This document shows positions 10,917-20,893 of a stretch of 64,000 nt of DNA, piece after piece (within the stretch, counting starts at the first letter, position 1; each line of letters starts with the position of its first letter). Source of the DNA: Agrobacterium tumefaciens (lineage in GTDB: Bacteria; Pseudomonadota; Alphaproteobacteria; Rhizobiales; Rhizobiaceae); NCBI GenBank assembly GCA_017744915.1, contig JAGIAH010000009.1, forward strand, positions 248,001-312,000, read 5' to 3'. Both the position numbers and the translations under genes were made by a program. Below the pieces are notes generated by a model that worked only from the letters and a program-made list of their open reading frames with translations, had not been told where the DNA came from and did no database searches.

Positions 10917-11320
10917 TGTCCTTTGCTGCAAACCGCCGCATCGCACTGGTCACGCTTGTCGTGGATGACTACGACCGGGCAAAGGCATTTTATTGCGATG
11001 TTCTCGGCTTCGAATGCCTCTCCGATCAGCCGCTTGGTGATGGCAAAAGGTGGCTTGTGGTCAAGCCGCAAGGCGCGGAGGGTGGTGCCCTTTTGCTTGC
11101 CGAGGCGGATGGCGAAGCGCAACGGCTTGCCATCGGCAACCAGACCGGCGGACGTGTCGGATTTTTCCTGCATACCGACGATTTTGCCCGCGACTATGAA
11201 ACGATGATTGCGCGCGGCGTGCGCTTTATGGAAGAGCCGCGCCATGAGGTTTACGGTTCGGTCGCGGTCTTTGCCGACCCTTACGGAAATCGCTGGGATC
11301 TTCTTCAGCCGCGCGGCTGA
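10916..11320 (+). CDS. VOC-superfamily protein (glyoxalase/bleomycin-resistance fold)
   Basis: A 134-residue single-domain vicinal-oxygen-chelate protein. The beta-alpha-beta-beta-beta repeats are visible, with VTLVVDDYDRAKAFYCDVLGFECL at the start and VAVFADPYGNRWDLLQP at the end, the usual VOC closing motif. Such proteins bind a metal and act as lyases, dioxygenases or resistance proteins, and the substrate cannot be read from sequence. The start ATG overlaps the murJ stop, so it is the last gene of a glnD-murJ-VOC unit. A role in cell-wall metabolism is not implied by co-transcription alone. Confidence 0.85.
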   Translation: MSFAANRRIALVTLVVDDYDRAKAFYCDVLGFECLSDQPLGDGKRWLVVKPQGAEGGALLLAEADGEAQRLAIGNQTGGRVGFFLHTDDFARDYETMIARGVRFMEEPRHEVYGSVAVFADPYGNRWDLLQPRG

Positions 11321-11423
11321 CAGGCCCTGAAACCGCTTGATTGCTAGGGGCCGCGGGTGCATAAGCGCGCGTGCAATTCCAATCACGGGGCGGGGCCCTC
11401 CACAAGCCTTTTCGAGGACGACA

Positions 11424-12488
11424 ATGAACGCATTCAAGCCGCTGGTTTTCTCGGGCGTCCAGCCGACCGGCAATCTGCATCTCGGCAATTATCTCGGCGC
11501 GATCCGCAAATTCGTGGCGCTGCAGGAAGAGAATGACTGCATCTATTGCGTCGTTGACATGCATGCCATTACCGCCCAGCTCGTTCATACGGACCTGAAG
11601 GCGCAGACCCGCTCGATCGCGGCCGCCTTCATCGCCGCCGGCATCGATCCCGTGAAGCATATCGTCTTCAACCAGTCGGCCGTGCCGCAGCATGCGGAAC
11701 TGGCATGGGTGTTCAACTGCGTGGCGCGCATCGGCTGGATGGAGCGCATGACGCAGTTCAAGGACAAGTCCGGCAAGAATGCCGAACAGGTCTCGCTCGG
11801 CCTGCTTGCCTATCCGAGCCTGATGGCTGCCGACATCCTTGTTTACCGCGCCACCCACGTTCCCGTGGGCGAGGACCAGAAGCAGCACCTCGAACTCGCC
11901 CGCGATATCGCCCAGAAATTCAACATCGATTTCGGCGATCATATCCGCAAGGCTGGTCTCGGGCTCGACATCACGGTGGGCGATGAGCCGGTGCACGCCT
12001 ATTTCCCGATGGTGGAGCCGCTGATCGGTGGCCCGGCCCCGCGCGTCATGTCGTTGAAGGACGGCACCAAGAAGATGTCGAAGTCCGATCCTTCCGATCT
12101 GTCGCGCATCAACCTGATGGACGATGTCGACGCGATCTCGAAGAAGATCAAGAAGGCGAAGACGGACCCGGACGCGCTGCCGAGCGAAGTGGAAGGCCTG
12201 AAGGGCCGTCCCGAGGCGGAAAACCTCGTCGGCATCTATGCCGCCCTCTCCGACAGGACCAAGGCTGATGTTCTTTCGGAATTCGGCGGCCAGCAGTTCT
12301 CCACCTTCAAGCCCGCCCTGGTCGAGCTTGCCGTCAATGTGCTGGCCCCGGTCAACAACGAGATGCGCCGTCTTCTCGATGACCCGACCCACATCGATGC
12401 CATCCTCAAGCAGGGTGGCGAGCGGGCGCGCGCCATTGCCGAAAAGACGATGAACGAGGTGCGCGATATCATCGGCTTCCTGCGCTGA
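11424..12488 (+). CDS. trpS: Tryptophanyl-tRNA synthetase
   Basis: A class Ic aminoacyl-tRNA synthetase charging tRNA-Trp. The 354-residue protein has the HIGH-type motif in [14 protein letters not shown] near the N-terminus and the KMSKS-type motif [10 protein letters not shown] near residue 215, both for ATP binding and adenylate formation. ATG 11424 follows GAGGACGACA; an in-frame upstream extension to 11337 has no family similarity and was dropped. A clear rho-independent terminator follows at 12549. Confidence 0.96.
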   Translation: MNAFKPLVFSGVQPTGNLHLGNYLGAIRKFVALQEENDCIYCVVDMHAITAQLVHTDLKAQTRSIAAAFIAAGIDPVKHIVFNQSAVPQHAELAWVFNCVARIGWMERMTQFKDKSGKNAEQVSLGLLAYPSLMAADILVYRATHVPVGEDQKQHLELARDIAQKFNIDFGDHIRKAGLGLDITVGDEPVHAYFPMVEPLIGGPAPRVMSLKDGTKKMSKSDPSDLSRINLMDDVDAISKKIKKAKTDPDALPSEVEGLKGRPEAENLVGIYAALSDRTKADVLSEFGGQQFSTFKPALVELAVNVLAPVNNEMRRLLDDPTHIDAILKQGGERARAIAEKTMNEVRDIIGFLR

Positions 12489-12548
12489 CAGGTCGCTGCC
12501 ACGCGAATGCGGCGGGCGGTTTGCGCATGCCGTGATTTGATATAATCT

Positions 12549-12574
12549 CCGCCCGAACCGTCGGGCGGTTTTTC
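12549..12574 (+). terminator. Rho-independent terminator after trpS
   Basis: CCGCCCGA (12549-12556) pairs with TCGGGCGG (12561-12568) over an ACCG loop, followed by a run of five T. It lies between trpS and the universal stress gene, whose ATG is 29 bp further on. Confidence 0.85.
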
Positions 12575-12602
12575 GGATCACGGCGGATTGAGGGAGTGCG
12601 GA

Positions 12603-13094
12603 ATGGTTTCAAAACGGCTGTCGCGTCTGGAAGGACATCGCCGCAAGTTTCTCGCCGTTATCGATGACACACCGGAATGCGAAAGGGCCGTGCACTATGC
12701 CGGTCGTCGCGCCAAGAACTCCAATGGCGGACTGGTGCTGCTTTACATGATCCCGGAAGGGGATTTCCAGCAATGGCTGGGTGTAGAGCAGATCATGCGG
12801 GCCGAGGCGCGTGAGGAGGCGGAAGCCACGCTCGCCAAGATCGCCCAGAAGGTACGTGAAACAATCGGAATCGAGCCGGAAGCCGTCATTCGAGAAGGCA
12901 GCGCCACCGAGCAGATTCATGGGTTGATCGAAGAAGACCGCGATATCGCCATTCTCGTGCTGGCGGCCGGATCGACGAAAGAAGGGCCAGGACCGCTGGT
13001 CTCCTCCATCGCCGGACGCGGTGCGGCCTTCCCGATCCCGGTCACCGTCTTGCCGGATACGCTGTCGGACGAGGAAATCGACGCGCTCTGCTGA
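12603..13094 (+). CDS. Universal stress protein (UspA family)
   Basis: A 163-residue single Usp domain. The N-terminal strand KFLAVIDDTPECERAVHYAGRRA is typical and carries the conserved Asp of the nucleotide-binding fold. The C-terminal half has ILVLAAGSTKEGPGPLVSSIAGRGAAFPIPVTVLP, a diverged form of the G-2x-G-9x-G-S/T ATP-binding motif (GSTKEGPGPLVSS). It may therefore bind ATP. The preferred start is ATG 12603 after GAGGGAGTG. The target of this protein is unknown. Confidence 0.85.
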   Translation: MVSKRLSRLEGHRRKFLAVIDDTPECERAVHYAGRRAKNSNGGLVLLYMIPEGDFQQWLGVEQIMRAEAREEAEATLAKIAQKVRETIGIEPEAVIREGSATEQIHGLIEEDRDIAILVLAAGSTKEGPGPLVSSIAGRGAAFPIPVTVLPDTLSDEEIDALC

Positions 13095-13183
13095 TCCGGT
13101 TTCGGACAGGATCTGAGGGCTGACGATTTCTTGAATGTAATTATCATGTCAGGGCTTGAAGTGAAGCTTCGCCGGGCGTACTT

Positions 13184-13200
13184 TTGGAAGAATTCTAAAT
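13184..13200. promoter_or_regulatory. Candidate Irr iron-control element (ICE) before nfuA
   Basis: TTTGGAA-GAA-TTCTAAA is a 17-bp interrupted palindrome (7-bp arms, one mismatch) and matches, with one difference, the TTTAGAA-N3-TTCTAAA form I associate with Irr-bound iron-control elements of Rhizobiales. It ends 36 bp before the nfuA ATG, overlapping where a promoter would be. An Fe-S delivery gene is a sensible iron-responsive target. The regulator assignment is inference. Confidence 0.5.
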
Positions 13201-13236
13201 TACGGGGCGTGAACCGCGACCTCGAAGGAGACGACG

Positions 13237-13800
13237 ATGTTCATTCAGACGGAAGCCACGCCCAACCCCGCCACGCTGAAGTTCCTGCCGGGGAAGGTGG
13301 TGCTGGAAAGCGGCACGGCGGAGTTCCTCAATGCTTCGCAGGCGCAGGCTTCGCCCTTGGCGGAACGCCTCTTCACGATTCCGGGTGTCACCGGGGTTTA
13401 TTTCGGTTTTGATTTCATCACCGTCACCAAGGATGATGCGGAATGGCAGCATCTGAAGCCTGCCATCCTCGGTTCGATCATGGAACACTTCATGTCCGGC
13501 CGGCCGATCATGGGAACCGCGATTGCCGCGGAAGTCTCGGACGAAGAAGGCGAATTCTTCGAAGAGGGGGACGAAACCATCGTCGCCACTATCAAGGAAT
13601 TGCTGGAAACCCGCGTCCGCCCGGCCGTGGCGCAGGATGGCGGCGATATCACCTTCCGCGGTTTTCGTGATGGCACCGTGTTCCTGAACATGAAGGGCGC
13701 CTGCTCGGGTTGCCCATCTTCCACCGCGACGCTAAAGCACGGCGTCCAGAACCTGCTTCGCCATTTCGTGCCGGAAGTGCGCGAAGTCGAAGCGGTTTGA
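13237..13800 (+). CDS. nfuA: NfuA-type Fe-S cluster carrier protein
   Basis: NfuA-like proteins receive Fe-S clusters from the assembly machinery and deliver them to apo-proteins. The 187 residues comprise an N-terminal Nfu_N domain (MFIQTEATPNPATLKFLPG, about 1-90) and a C-terminal NifU domain with the cluster-binding CxxC in ACSGCPSS (Cys156, Cys159). The Nfu_N plus NifU layout is the mitochondrial/alphaproteobacterial type. The start has AAGGAG upstream. MiaB, a double Fe-S client, is encoded 3 kb downstream on the same strand. An Irr-like palindrome precedes it. Confidence 0.93.
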   Translation: MFIQTEATPNPATLKFLPGKVVLESGTAEFLNASQAQASPLAERLFTIPGVTGVYFGFDFITVTKDDAEWQHLKPAILGSIMEHFMSGRPIMGTAIAAEVSDEEGEFFEEGDETIVATIKELLETRVRPAVAQDGGDITFRGFRDGTVFLNMKGACSGCPSSTATLKHGVQNLLRHFVPEVREVEAV

Positions 13801-13816
13801 TGCTGTAAGTCAGGCC

Positions 13817-14485
13817 ATGATTGTTCTCGCACTCGACACGTCAGGCGTAGATTGCTCCGCCTGTATTTATGACAGCGCCTCTGACAGGGTGCTCGGCGAG
13901 GTCTGCGAAACGATCGGCAAGGGCCATGCCGAAAGGCTGATGGCCGTGATCGACGGTGCCCTGCAGCAGGCACAATTGCCGCTCCAGAAGGTCGAGCGCA
14001 TCGCAGTAACCATCGGTCCGGGGTCCTTCACGGGCATTCGGGTCGGTGTTGCCGCTGCGCGCGGTTTTGCCCTGTCGCTCGGCGTCGAGGCCGTCGGCGT
14101 TACCACGCTCGAGACGCTCGCCTTACATCATTTGCTCGAAAATCCCGATCGGCCGGTGGCCGTGGGGCTCGATGCCAAACGTGGCGAAACCTATCTCCAG
14201 ACATTCGGTGCGGATGGATCGCCGCTCAACGAGGCGGCGCTTCTGTCTCTGGATGACGCCAAAGGTGTTCTTTCCGGTTTTAATGGTGCCGTCATCGGTT
14301 CCGCCGCGCCGCTGTTTGCCGGAAAGGAAAGCGGGTCCGGGCCGGATCATTTCCCGATTGCCTCCGTCGCCCGCGCTGGTGCGCGCAAGCCGGCAGGCCA
14401 GCCCAAACCGGCGCCGCTTTATCTGCGCGGACCGGATGCCCGGCCACAGACCGGTTTTGCGCTGGCACGCCAGGACGTTGCCTGA
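13817..14485 (+). CDS. tsaB: tRNA threonylcarbamoyladenosine biosynthesis protein TsaB
   Basis: TsaB is the inactive kinase-fold partner of TsaD, needed to form t6A37 in ANN-decoding tRNAs. The 222-residue protein begins MIVLALDTSGVDCSACIYD and contains VTIGPGSFTGIRVGVAAARGFAL, the signature of the family. It sits 16 bp after nfuA and 68 bp before rimI, the usual tsaB-rimI pairing. TsaD itself is not in the window. Confidence 0.93.
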   Translation: MIVLALDTSGVDCSACIYDSASDRVLGEVCETIGKGHAERLMAVIDGALQQAQLPLQKVERIAVTIGPGSFTGIRVGVAAARGFALSLGVEAVGVTTLETLALHHLLENPDRPVAVGLDAKRGETYLQTFGADGSPLNEAALLSLDDAKGVLSGFNGAVIGSAAPLFAGKESGSGPDHFPIASVARAGARKPAGQPKPAPLYLRGPDARPQTGFALARQDVA

Positions 14486-14553
14486 TACGGCAGGCATGAG
14501 TGCCTGCCACTGATTCCCGTGATGCCTGATATTTGCGATACCCGATACCTGCG

Positions 14554-15048
14554 ATGTTTGACGATTACCTGAGCTGGAAACCCTATTTCGAGATCGTTCC
14601 GATGCAGCATGAAGATTGCGCCGCGGTGGCGGACTTGCATGCCTTGCGCTTTCCACGCCCGTGGAATGATGGGGAGTTTTCGGGCCTGCTCACTCAAGGG
14701 GCGGTTTTTGGTGCCGTCGCCCGCCAGACCAACGCATTTTTCAGCAAGCCGCTCGGCGGTTTCGTGCTGGCGCGGGAAGTGGCCGGCGAAGCGGAAATCC
14801 TCACCGTTGCCGTGGCCGACAAATTCTCACGCGCCGGTCTCGGCTGGCGCCTGATGCAGTCGGCCATTCGCGAGGCGATGATGCGCGGCGCCGAAACCAT
14901 GTTCCTCGAGGTGGACAATAACAACGCCTCTGCGCTGGGACTTTACAGGAAGCTCGGCTTCAAGACGGTTGCGGAGCGCAAGGCCTATTACACCGCCAAG
15001 GATGGAACCAAGTCGACGGCGCTTGTCATGCGCCGCGATCTTCGCTAG
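14554..15048 (+). CDS. rimI: Ribosomal-protein-alanine N-acetyltransferase RimI
   Basis: A GNAT acetyltransferase of 164 residues, normally acetylating the N-terminal alanine of ribosomal protein S18. The acetyl-CoA-binding motif A is AEILTVAVADKFSRAGLGWRLMQSAI, and motif B is EVDNNNASALGLYRKLGFKTVAERKAYY, matching RimI closely. I chose ATG 14554; a TTG at 14533 would add seven residues. The gene follows tsaB as in many proteobacteria. Some RimI proteins act on other N-termini, so substrate range is inferred. Confidence 0.9.
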   Translation: MFDDYLSWKPYFEIVPMQHEDCAAVADLHALRFPRPWNDGEFSGLLTQGAVFGAVARQTNAFFSKPLGGFVLAREVAGEAEILTVAVADKFSRAGLGWRLMQSAIREAMMRGAETMFLEVDNNNASALGLYRKLGFKTVAERKAYYTAKDGTKSTALVMRRDLR

Positions 15049-15112
15049 TTCCCTGCGATAGGCATTTTTTCGGCGAAAGCCGCAAACCGGAATTCTCAAA
15101 AGGCCAGAAGAC

Positions 15113-15541
15113 GTGACAGACCTTTCGAAAACGCTGGAGGAGCTTTGTGCCGAGCGCGGCATGCGGATGACCGACCAACGCCGTGTCATCGCCCGCGTCC
15201 TTCAGGAATCAGCCGATCATCCCGATGTCGAGGAGCTTTATCGCCGTTCCTCCGCCGTGGATCCGCGCATCTCGATCTCCACCGTCTACAGGACGGTGAA
15301 GCTGTTCGAGGACGCCGGTATCATCGAACGGCATGATTTTCGCGATGGCCGCTCGCGGTATGAGACCGTGCCCGAGGAACATCACGATCACCTGATCGAT
15401 CTGAAGAACGGCGTGGTCATCGAGTTCCATTCGGCCGAGATCGAGGCGCTTCAGGAAAAGATCGCCCGCGAACATGGCTTCAAGCTCGTGGATCACCGGC
15501 TGGAACTTTACGGCGTGCCGTTGAAACCCGACGAGCGCTGA
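15113..15541 (+). CDS. mur: Fur-family regulator, manganese-responsive Mur type
   Basis: A 142-residue Fur-family repressor. The winged-helix DNA-binding half includes MRMTDQRRVIARVL and ISISTVYRTVKLFEDAGII. The metal/dimerisation half includes DGRSRYETVPEEHHDHLIDLKNG with the HHDH metal ligands. In Rhizobiaceae the Fur orthologue in this position is Mur, which responds to manganese and represses the sitABCD Mn transporter, while iron control is taken over by RirA and Irr. It uses a GTG start at 15113. It lacks the Cys-rich C-terminal zinc site of E. coli Fur. No obvious Mur-binding palindrome is seen just upstream. Confidence 0.88.
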   Translation: MTDLSKTLEELCAERGMRMTDQRRVIARVLQESADHPDVEELYRRSSAVDPRISISTVYRTVKLFEDAGIIERHDFRDGRSRYETVPEEHHDHLIDLKNGVVIEFHSAEIEALQEKIAREHGFKLVDHRLELYGVPLKPDER

Positions 15542-15571
15542 GACACCGGTGAACAAGCGGGTGTTTCTCCC

Positions 15572-16366
15572 ATGATGTGGCTCCGGACAGCCTATATTGC
15601 GATCGTTCTTCTGATCGTGACGCTCATATTGCTGCCGCTGCAACTCCTGGGTCTCGCCTTCGACTGGCGGCTGCGCCGCCGCATTCCGCGCATCTGGCAT
15701 CGTATCGCCTGTCACGTTCTCGGCATCCGCGTGCATGTGCATGGGGATGTGGAGCGGGCAAAACCGCTGATGCTGGCGGTCAACCACGCCTCGTGGAAAG
15801 ATATCCTCGTTTTGGGCAGCATTGCCGACGTGGTGTTCATCGCCAAGACCGAGGTGCGCGACTGGCCGGTTTTCGGCTGGCTCGCCCGGCTGCAGAAAAG
15901 CATCTTCGTTCAGCGCGAACAGAAGCGCAGCACGGGCGCGCAGGTAAGCGAAATCGCCAGCCGCATGGCCGACGGCGAGATCGTCGTCCTTTTCCCGGAA
16001 GGCACCACTTCGGACGGCAACCGCATGCTGGCCGTCAAATCCTCCCTGTTCGGTGCCGCCTCCACCGCCGCTGAGCAGGTTCCGGGCAAGCTGGTTTACG
16101 TGCAGCCGGTCGCCATCGCCTATACGCGGGTGCAGGGCATGGCGATGGGGCGTTACCACCGGATCATTGCCGCTTGGCCGGGCAGCATCACGCTGGTGCC
16201 GCATCTGCTGGGCGTCATCAAGGCGGGCGCCATCGACGTCGACGTCACGTTTGGCGAAAGCGTTCCGTTTCACAGCGCCGATAACCGCAAACGCCTCGCG
16301 ACCGATATTGCCGCTGCCATACGCTCGATGCTGGCCTTCAGCCTGCGCGGCGGCTGGCGGAAATAG
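15572..16366 (+). CDS. olsA: OlsA/PlsC-type 1-acyl-glycerophosphate or lyso-ornithine-lipid acyltransferase
   Basis: A 264-residue membrane-bound acyltransferase. An N-terminal hydrophobic anchor (IAIVLLIVTLILLPLQLLGLAF) is followed by the catalytic NHASWKDILVLG (H-x4-D) motif and the acceptor-binding FPEGTTSDGNRML. In rhizobia the gene in this mur-olsA-miaB context encodes OlsA, which adds the second acyl chain to lyso-ornithine lipid and may also make phosphatidic acid like PlsC. OlsB, for the first step, is at 2670. The start is the first of two adjacent in-frame possibilities (ATG at 15572, ATG at 15575). The exact acceptor cannot be proven from sequence. Confidence 0.82.
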   Translation: MMWLRTAYIAIVLLIVTLILLPLQLLGLAFDWRLRRRIPRIWHRIACHVLGIRVHVHGDVERAKPLMLAVNHASWKDILVLGSIADVVFIAKTEVRDWPVFGWLARLQKSIFVQREQKRSTGAQVSEIASRMADGEIVVLFPEGTTSDGNRMLAVKSSLFGAASTAAEQVPGKLVYVQPVAIAYTRVQGMAMGRYHRIIAAWPGSITLVPHLLGVIKAGAIDVDVTFGESVPFHSADNRKRLATDIAAAIRSMLAFSLRGGWRK

Positions 16367-16367
16367 A

Positions 16368-16452
16368 GCATCGGACCGAAAAGTGTGCGCGGTTTTCGGG
16401 AAATCCGATGCGTAAGCTAAACTCAAGAGCAACGGAATTACTCCGTTGCTCT
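16368..16452. repeat. Intergenic palindromic repeat (copy A) plus hairpin between olsA and miaB
   Basis: A double palindrome: outer arms GCATCGGA (16368) and TCCGATGC (16404), and inner arms CCGAAAA (16376) and TTTTCGG (16393). A second hairpin follows directly, AGAGCAACGGA (16426-16436) with TCCGTTGCTCT (16442-16452). The first part belongs to the short palindromic family also seen at 24490, 25360, 42201 and 61664. The second part can act as a terminator for the upstream gene, though the T-run is weak. Confidence 0.7.
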
Positions 16453-16516
16453 GGCATCCTCGCTTTTCCGGCATTTTTCTGTTTAATCTGGCGGTGAAAA
16501 ACACTAGATAGCCGCC

Positions 16517-17920
16517 ATGACCCAGGAAACGCTTGGCCTCGACGCCCCACCCGTGATCGCCCGTGAGGGCGCAAACAGCCGCAAGGTTTTTATCAAGACC
16601 TACGGCTGTCAGATGAACGTTTACGATTCCGTCCGCATGAGCGATGCGCTGGCGAAGGATGGTTACGTTCAGACTGAGGACATGGGCGAGGCGGATCTGG
16701 TTCTCTTGAACACCTGTCACATCCGCGAAAAGGCAGCGGAGAAGGTTTATTCCGCGCTCGGCCGCCTGCGTGACATGAAAAAGTCGCGCGAAGAGCAGGG
16801 CCGTGAATTCATGATCGGCGTTGCCGGCTGTGTGGCGCAGGCGGAAGGCGAGGAAATCCTGCGCCGTGCTCCTGCCGTCGATGTCGTCATCGGCCCGCAG
16901 ACCTATCACCGCCTGCCGGATGCGCTGAAGCGCGTGCGCGGCGGTGAGCGCGTCATCGAGACCGAATATGCGGTCGAGGACAAGTTCGAGCACCTGCCGG
17001 TCGCGGAGAAATCCACATTGCGGACACGCGGCGTCACCGCGTTCCTGACGGTGCAGGAGGGCTGCGACAAGTTCTGCACCTTCTGTGTCGTGCCCTATAC
17101 GCGCGGTTCTGAAGTGTCGCGCCCCGTGCGCCAGATCGTCGATGAAGCGATGAAATTGGTGGATGCCGGCGTGCGCGAGATCACGCTGCTTGGCCAGAAC
17201 GTCAATGCCTGGCAGGGCGAAGGGCCGAAGGGCGAAAAATGGGGCCTTGCCGAACTGCTTTATCGGCTTGCCGAAATTCCGGGTCTCGCCCGGCTTCGCT
17301 ACACCACCAGCCACCCGCGTGACATGGATGATCGCCTGATCGGCGCCCATCGTGATCTGCGCATCCTGATGCCCTATCTGCACCTGCCGGTGCAGTCCGG
17401 CTCGGATCGTATTCTGAAAGCGATGAACCGTCGCCATACGGGTGAGGAATATATCCAGCTCATTGAAAAAATCCGCAGCGCCCGCCCTGATATTGCCATG
17501 TCGGGGGATTTTATTGTCGGCTTCCCCGGTGAGACAGATCGCGATTTCGAAGATACGATGGCGATGGTCGAGACGGTGAAATACGCGCAGGCCTTTTCCT
17601 TCAAATATTCCACCCGCCCCGGCACGCCGGGCGCCGACCTGACCGATCAGGTGGAGGAAGATGTAAAGGCCGAGCGATTGGAACGATTGCAGGCCCTGTT
17701 GCTGCGGCAGCAGAAGGAATTTGCGGAATCACTGGTCGGAAAAACCATGGATGTGTTGCTGGAAAAGCCCGGCCGCATGCCTGAGCAGTTGATAGGTCGC
17801 TCTCCATGGCTGCAATCCGTGAATCTTGATGCAAAGACGTTGAAAATCGGTGACATTGTTAATGTACGAATCACCGCAACGGGTCCAAACAGCTTGTTTG
17901 CCGAGGTGGCAGGGAGTTAG
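16517..17920 (+). CDS. miaB: tRNA-2-methylthio-N6-dimethylallyladenosine synthase MiaB
   Basis: A radical-SAM methylthiotransferase converting i6A37 to ms2i6A37 in tRNAs. The 467-residue protein has the N-terminal UPF0004 cluster ligands Cys31 (YGCQMN), Cys67 (NTCHIREKA) and Cys105 (GCVAQ), and the radical-SAM cluster Cys183/187/190 (GCDKFCTFC). A C-terminal TRAM domain ends the protein ([16 protein letters not shown] onward). It carries two 4Fe-4S clusters, so it is a client of the Nfu-type carrier encoded upstream. phoH starts 19-40 bp after its stop. Confidence 0.96.
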   Translation: MTQETLGLDAPPVIAREGANSRKVFIKTYGCQMNVYDSVRMSDALAKDGYVQTEDMGEADLVLLNTCHIREKAAEKVYSALGRLRDMKKSREEQGREFMIGVAGCVAQAEGEEILRRAPAVDVVIGPQTYHRLPDALKRVRGGERVIETEYAVEDKFEHLPVAEKSTLRTRGVTAFLTVQEGCDKFCTFCVVPYTRGSEVSRPVRQIVDEAMKLVDAGVREITLLGQNVNAWQGEGPKGEKWGLAELLYRLAEIPGLARLRYTTSHPRDMDDRLIGAHRDLRILMPYLHLPVQSGSDRILKAMNRRHTGEEYIQLIEKIRSARPDIAMSGDFIVGFPGETDRDFEDTMAMVETVKYAQAFSFKYSTRPGTPGADLTDQVEEDVKAERLERLQALLLRQQKEFAESLVGKTMDVLLEKPGRMPEQLIGRSPWLQSVNLDAKTLKIGDIVNVRITATGPNSLFAEVAGS

Positions 17921-17960
17921 AGTGAGGAGCCGACACTGATTGGGACAGGAGCCTGACCGC

Positions 17961-19016
<1,056 letters not shown>

Positions 19017-19026
19017 CGTAAAGACA

Positions 19027-19533
19027 ATGACAGTTCTGGATATTCAAATCAGCGTCGAGGCTGAAGGCTGGTCCTCGGATGAGGACTTGGCTGCTTTTGC
19101 CACCAAGGCGCTCGATGCGGCGGTCGATTTTCTGAAGCGGGAAGAGGAGCAACCCTTTCCGAAAATGCCGGTCGAGCTGTCGCTGGTCTTTACCGACGAT
19201 GAAAATATCCGGGAAATCAATGCCGAATGGCGCGACAAGGACAAGGCGACCAATGTCTTGTCTTTCCCCGCTTTTCCGCTGGAACCGGGCGGAATGCCCG
19301 GCCCGATGCTGGGCGATATCGTCATCGCCCGCGAGACGGTTGAACGCGAGGCCCTTGAACTTGAGAAGAGTTTCGAGGATCATCTGACCCATCTTCTCGT
19401 TCATGGGTTCCTGCATTTGTTTGGTTATGACCACATGGACGAGGAAGAAGCGGAAGAAATGGAGTCGCTTGAGACTCGCATTTTGGCGGTGCTTGGCCTA
19501 TCTGATCCCTACGCGGGTCAGGAACCGCTTTAA
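19027..19533 (+). CDS. ybeY: Endoribonuclease YbeY
   Basis: A zinc-dependent endoribonuclease for 16S rRNA 3'-end maturation and ribosome quality control. The 168-residue protein has the catalytic/zinc histidines His126, His130 and His136 in HGFLHLFGYDH, and the conserved EINAEWRDKDKATNVLSFP segment. It is encoded 10 bp after phoH and 15 bp before corC, the standard arrangement. In Sinorhizobium the orthologue affects small-RNA regulation, according to published work I recall only in general terms. Confidence 0.95.
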   Translation: MTVLDIQISVEAEGWSSDEDLAAFATKALDAAVDFLKREEEQPFPKMPVELSLVFTDDENIREINAEWRDKDKATNVLSFPAFPLEPGGMPGPMLGDIVIARETVEREALELEKSFEDHLTHLLVHGFLHLFGYDHMDEEEAEEMESLETRILAVLGLSDPYAGQEPL

Positions 19534-19548
19534 ATATTGTCTGGAGCC

Positions 19549-20697
19549 ATGAACGAACATTCTGCACGACCTGCCAATGAGGGCAGAGAAAACGGCGAGC
19601 AGTCCTCCTCGGAGGAGGGCAGTAGTCACTTACGTCAGGACTACAATGCCAAGCCGAGATCGACCATCTGGTCGCGCATCGCACGGTTGCTGAAACCATC
19701 CCAGGGTGAGCGCCTGCGTGAGGATTTGACCGATGCGCTGATGGACGACACCGAAATCGGTGCGGCCTTTTCGCCTGAAGAACGGGCGATGCTCAATAAT
19801 ATCCTCCGTTTCCGTGAGATCCGGGTCGAAGACATCATGATCCCCCGTGTGGACATTGACGGTCTCGACCAGAACATGACGATCGGCGATGCGCTGATCC
19901 TGTTCGAGGAAACCGGACGTTCCCGCATGCCGGTCTATGACGAGACGCTGGATGACCCGAAGGGTATGATCCACATTCGCGATCTGCTGGCCTATGTCGC
20001 CAAGCAGGCCCGTAACAAGCGCCGGGCCGGATCGCGCAGCGTCGCTTATGGTGAGGTAAAGGCGCCGCGTTCGCCACGGCCGAATTTTGACCTCGCGCGG
20101 GTCGATCTCGAACAGACGGTTGCCGATGCCGGTCTTGTGCGCAAGATTCTTTTTGCGCCGCCCTCGATGCTCGCTTCCGATCTGTTGAAGACGATGCAGG
20201 CGCAGAGAACGCAGCTGGCCCTCGTCATCGACGAATATGGCGGTACGGACGGCCTCGTCAGCCACGAGGATATCGTCGAGATGGTCGTGGGTGATATTGA
20301 TGACGAGCACGACAAGGATGAGGCGATGTTTTCGCGCCTCTCCGCCGATGTGCTTGTTGCTGATGCTCGCGCGGAACTTATAGAACTTGCCGAGGCGATC
20401 GGCCCGGAGTTCGACGTGCGCGAACATCTGGAAGAAATCGACACGCTCGGCGGGCTCATCTTTTTCGCGCTCGGCCGCATTCCGGCCAAGGGCGAAGTGG
20501 TTCGGGCCGTGCCCGGTTTCGAGTTCCAGATTCTCGATGCGGATAGTCGGCGGATCAAGGGCGTGCGTATCGTCCGTGATCGTGGCTCGCAGGGGCAGGA
20601 CGACCGGGCTCCGGGTGAAGCCAACGGCGTTATCGCGCTGCCCGCGCCGGATGTTCGCCTGATCACGCACCAGCAGAACGCCGATCAAGAAGGGTGA
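19549..20697 (+). CDS. corC: CorC/HlyC-type protein with paired CBS domains
   Basis: A 382-residue cytoplasmic protein. EIRVEDIMIPRVDIDGLD starts the first CBS domain and ALILFEETGRSRMPVYDETLDDPKGMIHIRDLL continues it. The second CBS covers LVIDEYGGTDGLVSHEDIVEMVVGDIDDEHD, and the C-terminal CorC_HlyC domain includes EEIDTLGGLIFFALGRIPAKGEVV. CorC proteins have been linked to Mg/Co efflux; older annotations call them hemolysins. ATG 19549 follows CTGGAG. The gene ends in a hairpin spanning its stop codon. Confidence 0.9.
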   Translation: MNEHSARPANEGRENGEQSSSEEGSSHLRQDYNAKPRSTIWSRIARLLKPSQGERLREDLTDALMDDTEIGAAFSPEERAMLNNILRFREIRVEDIMIPRVDIDGLDQNMTIGDALILFEETGRSRMPVYDETLDDPKGMIHIRDLLAYVAKQARNKRRAGSRSVAYGEVKAPRSPRPNFDLARVDLEQTVADAGLVRKILFAPPSMLASDLLKTMQAQRTQLALVIDEYGGTDGLVSHEDIVEMVVGDIDDEHDKDEAMFSRLSADVLVADARAELIELAEAIGPEFDVREHLEEIDTLGGLIFFALGRIPAKGEVVRAVPGFEFQILDADSRRIKGVRIVRDRGSQGQDDRAPGEANGVIALPAPDVRLITHQQNADQEG

Positions 20698-20714
20698 CGG
20701 GAAGCCCCGTCACC
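20693..20714 (+). terminator. Hairpin over the corC stop codon
   Basis: GGTGACGG (20693-20700, containing the TGA stop) pairs with CCGTCACC (20707-20714). There is no T-run, so it is more likely an mRNA 3'-end stabiliser or weak terminator. The following 180 bp to lnt contain no recognisable gene. Confidence 0.45.
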
Positions 20715-20893
20715 TCACCTGGCGGCGGCATCAATCCAGCAGGCCGCAGCCGCCAAAAGGCCGCAGGAGGCTTCCGCCGCCATCCCTCCTGTGGACTGCG
20801 AATCTTTTTTCCTTTACGTCGGGTTGAGGGGAAATTCCGTGGCGCGGCCTTGCCGGCAGCGGGCTTTTCCGGACGCGCGTAAACGGAGATGGC

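Noticed and set aside
15209..17437. A 742-residue minus-strand open frame across mur, olsA and miaB
   Set aside because: It spans three well-supported plus-strand genes and their gaps and has no motif; a consequence of GC-rich codon bias.
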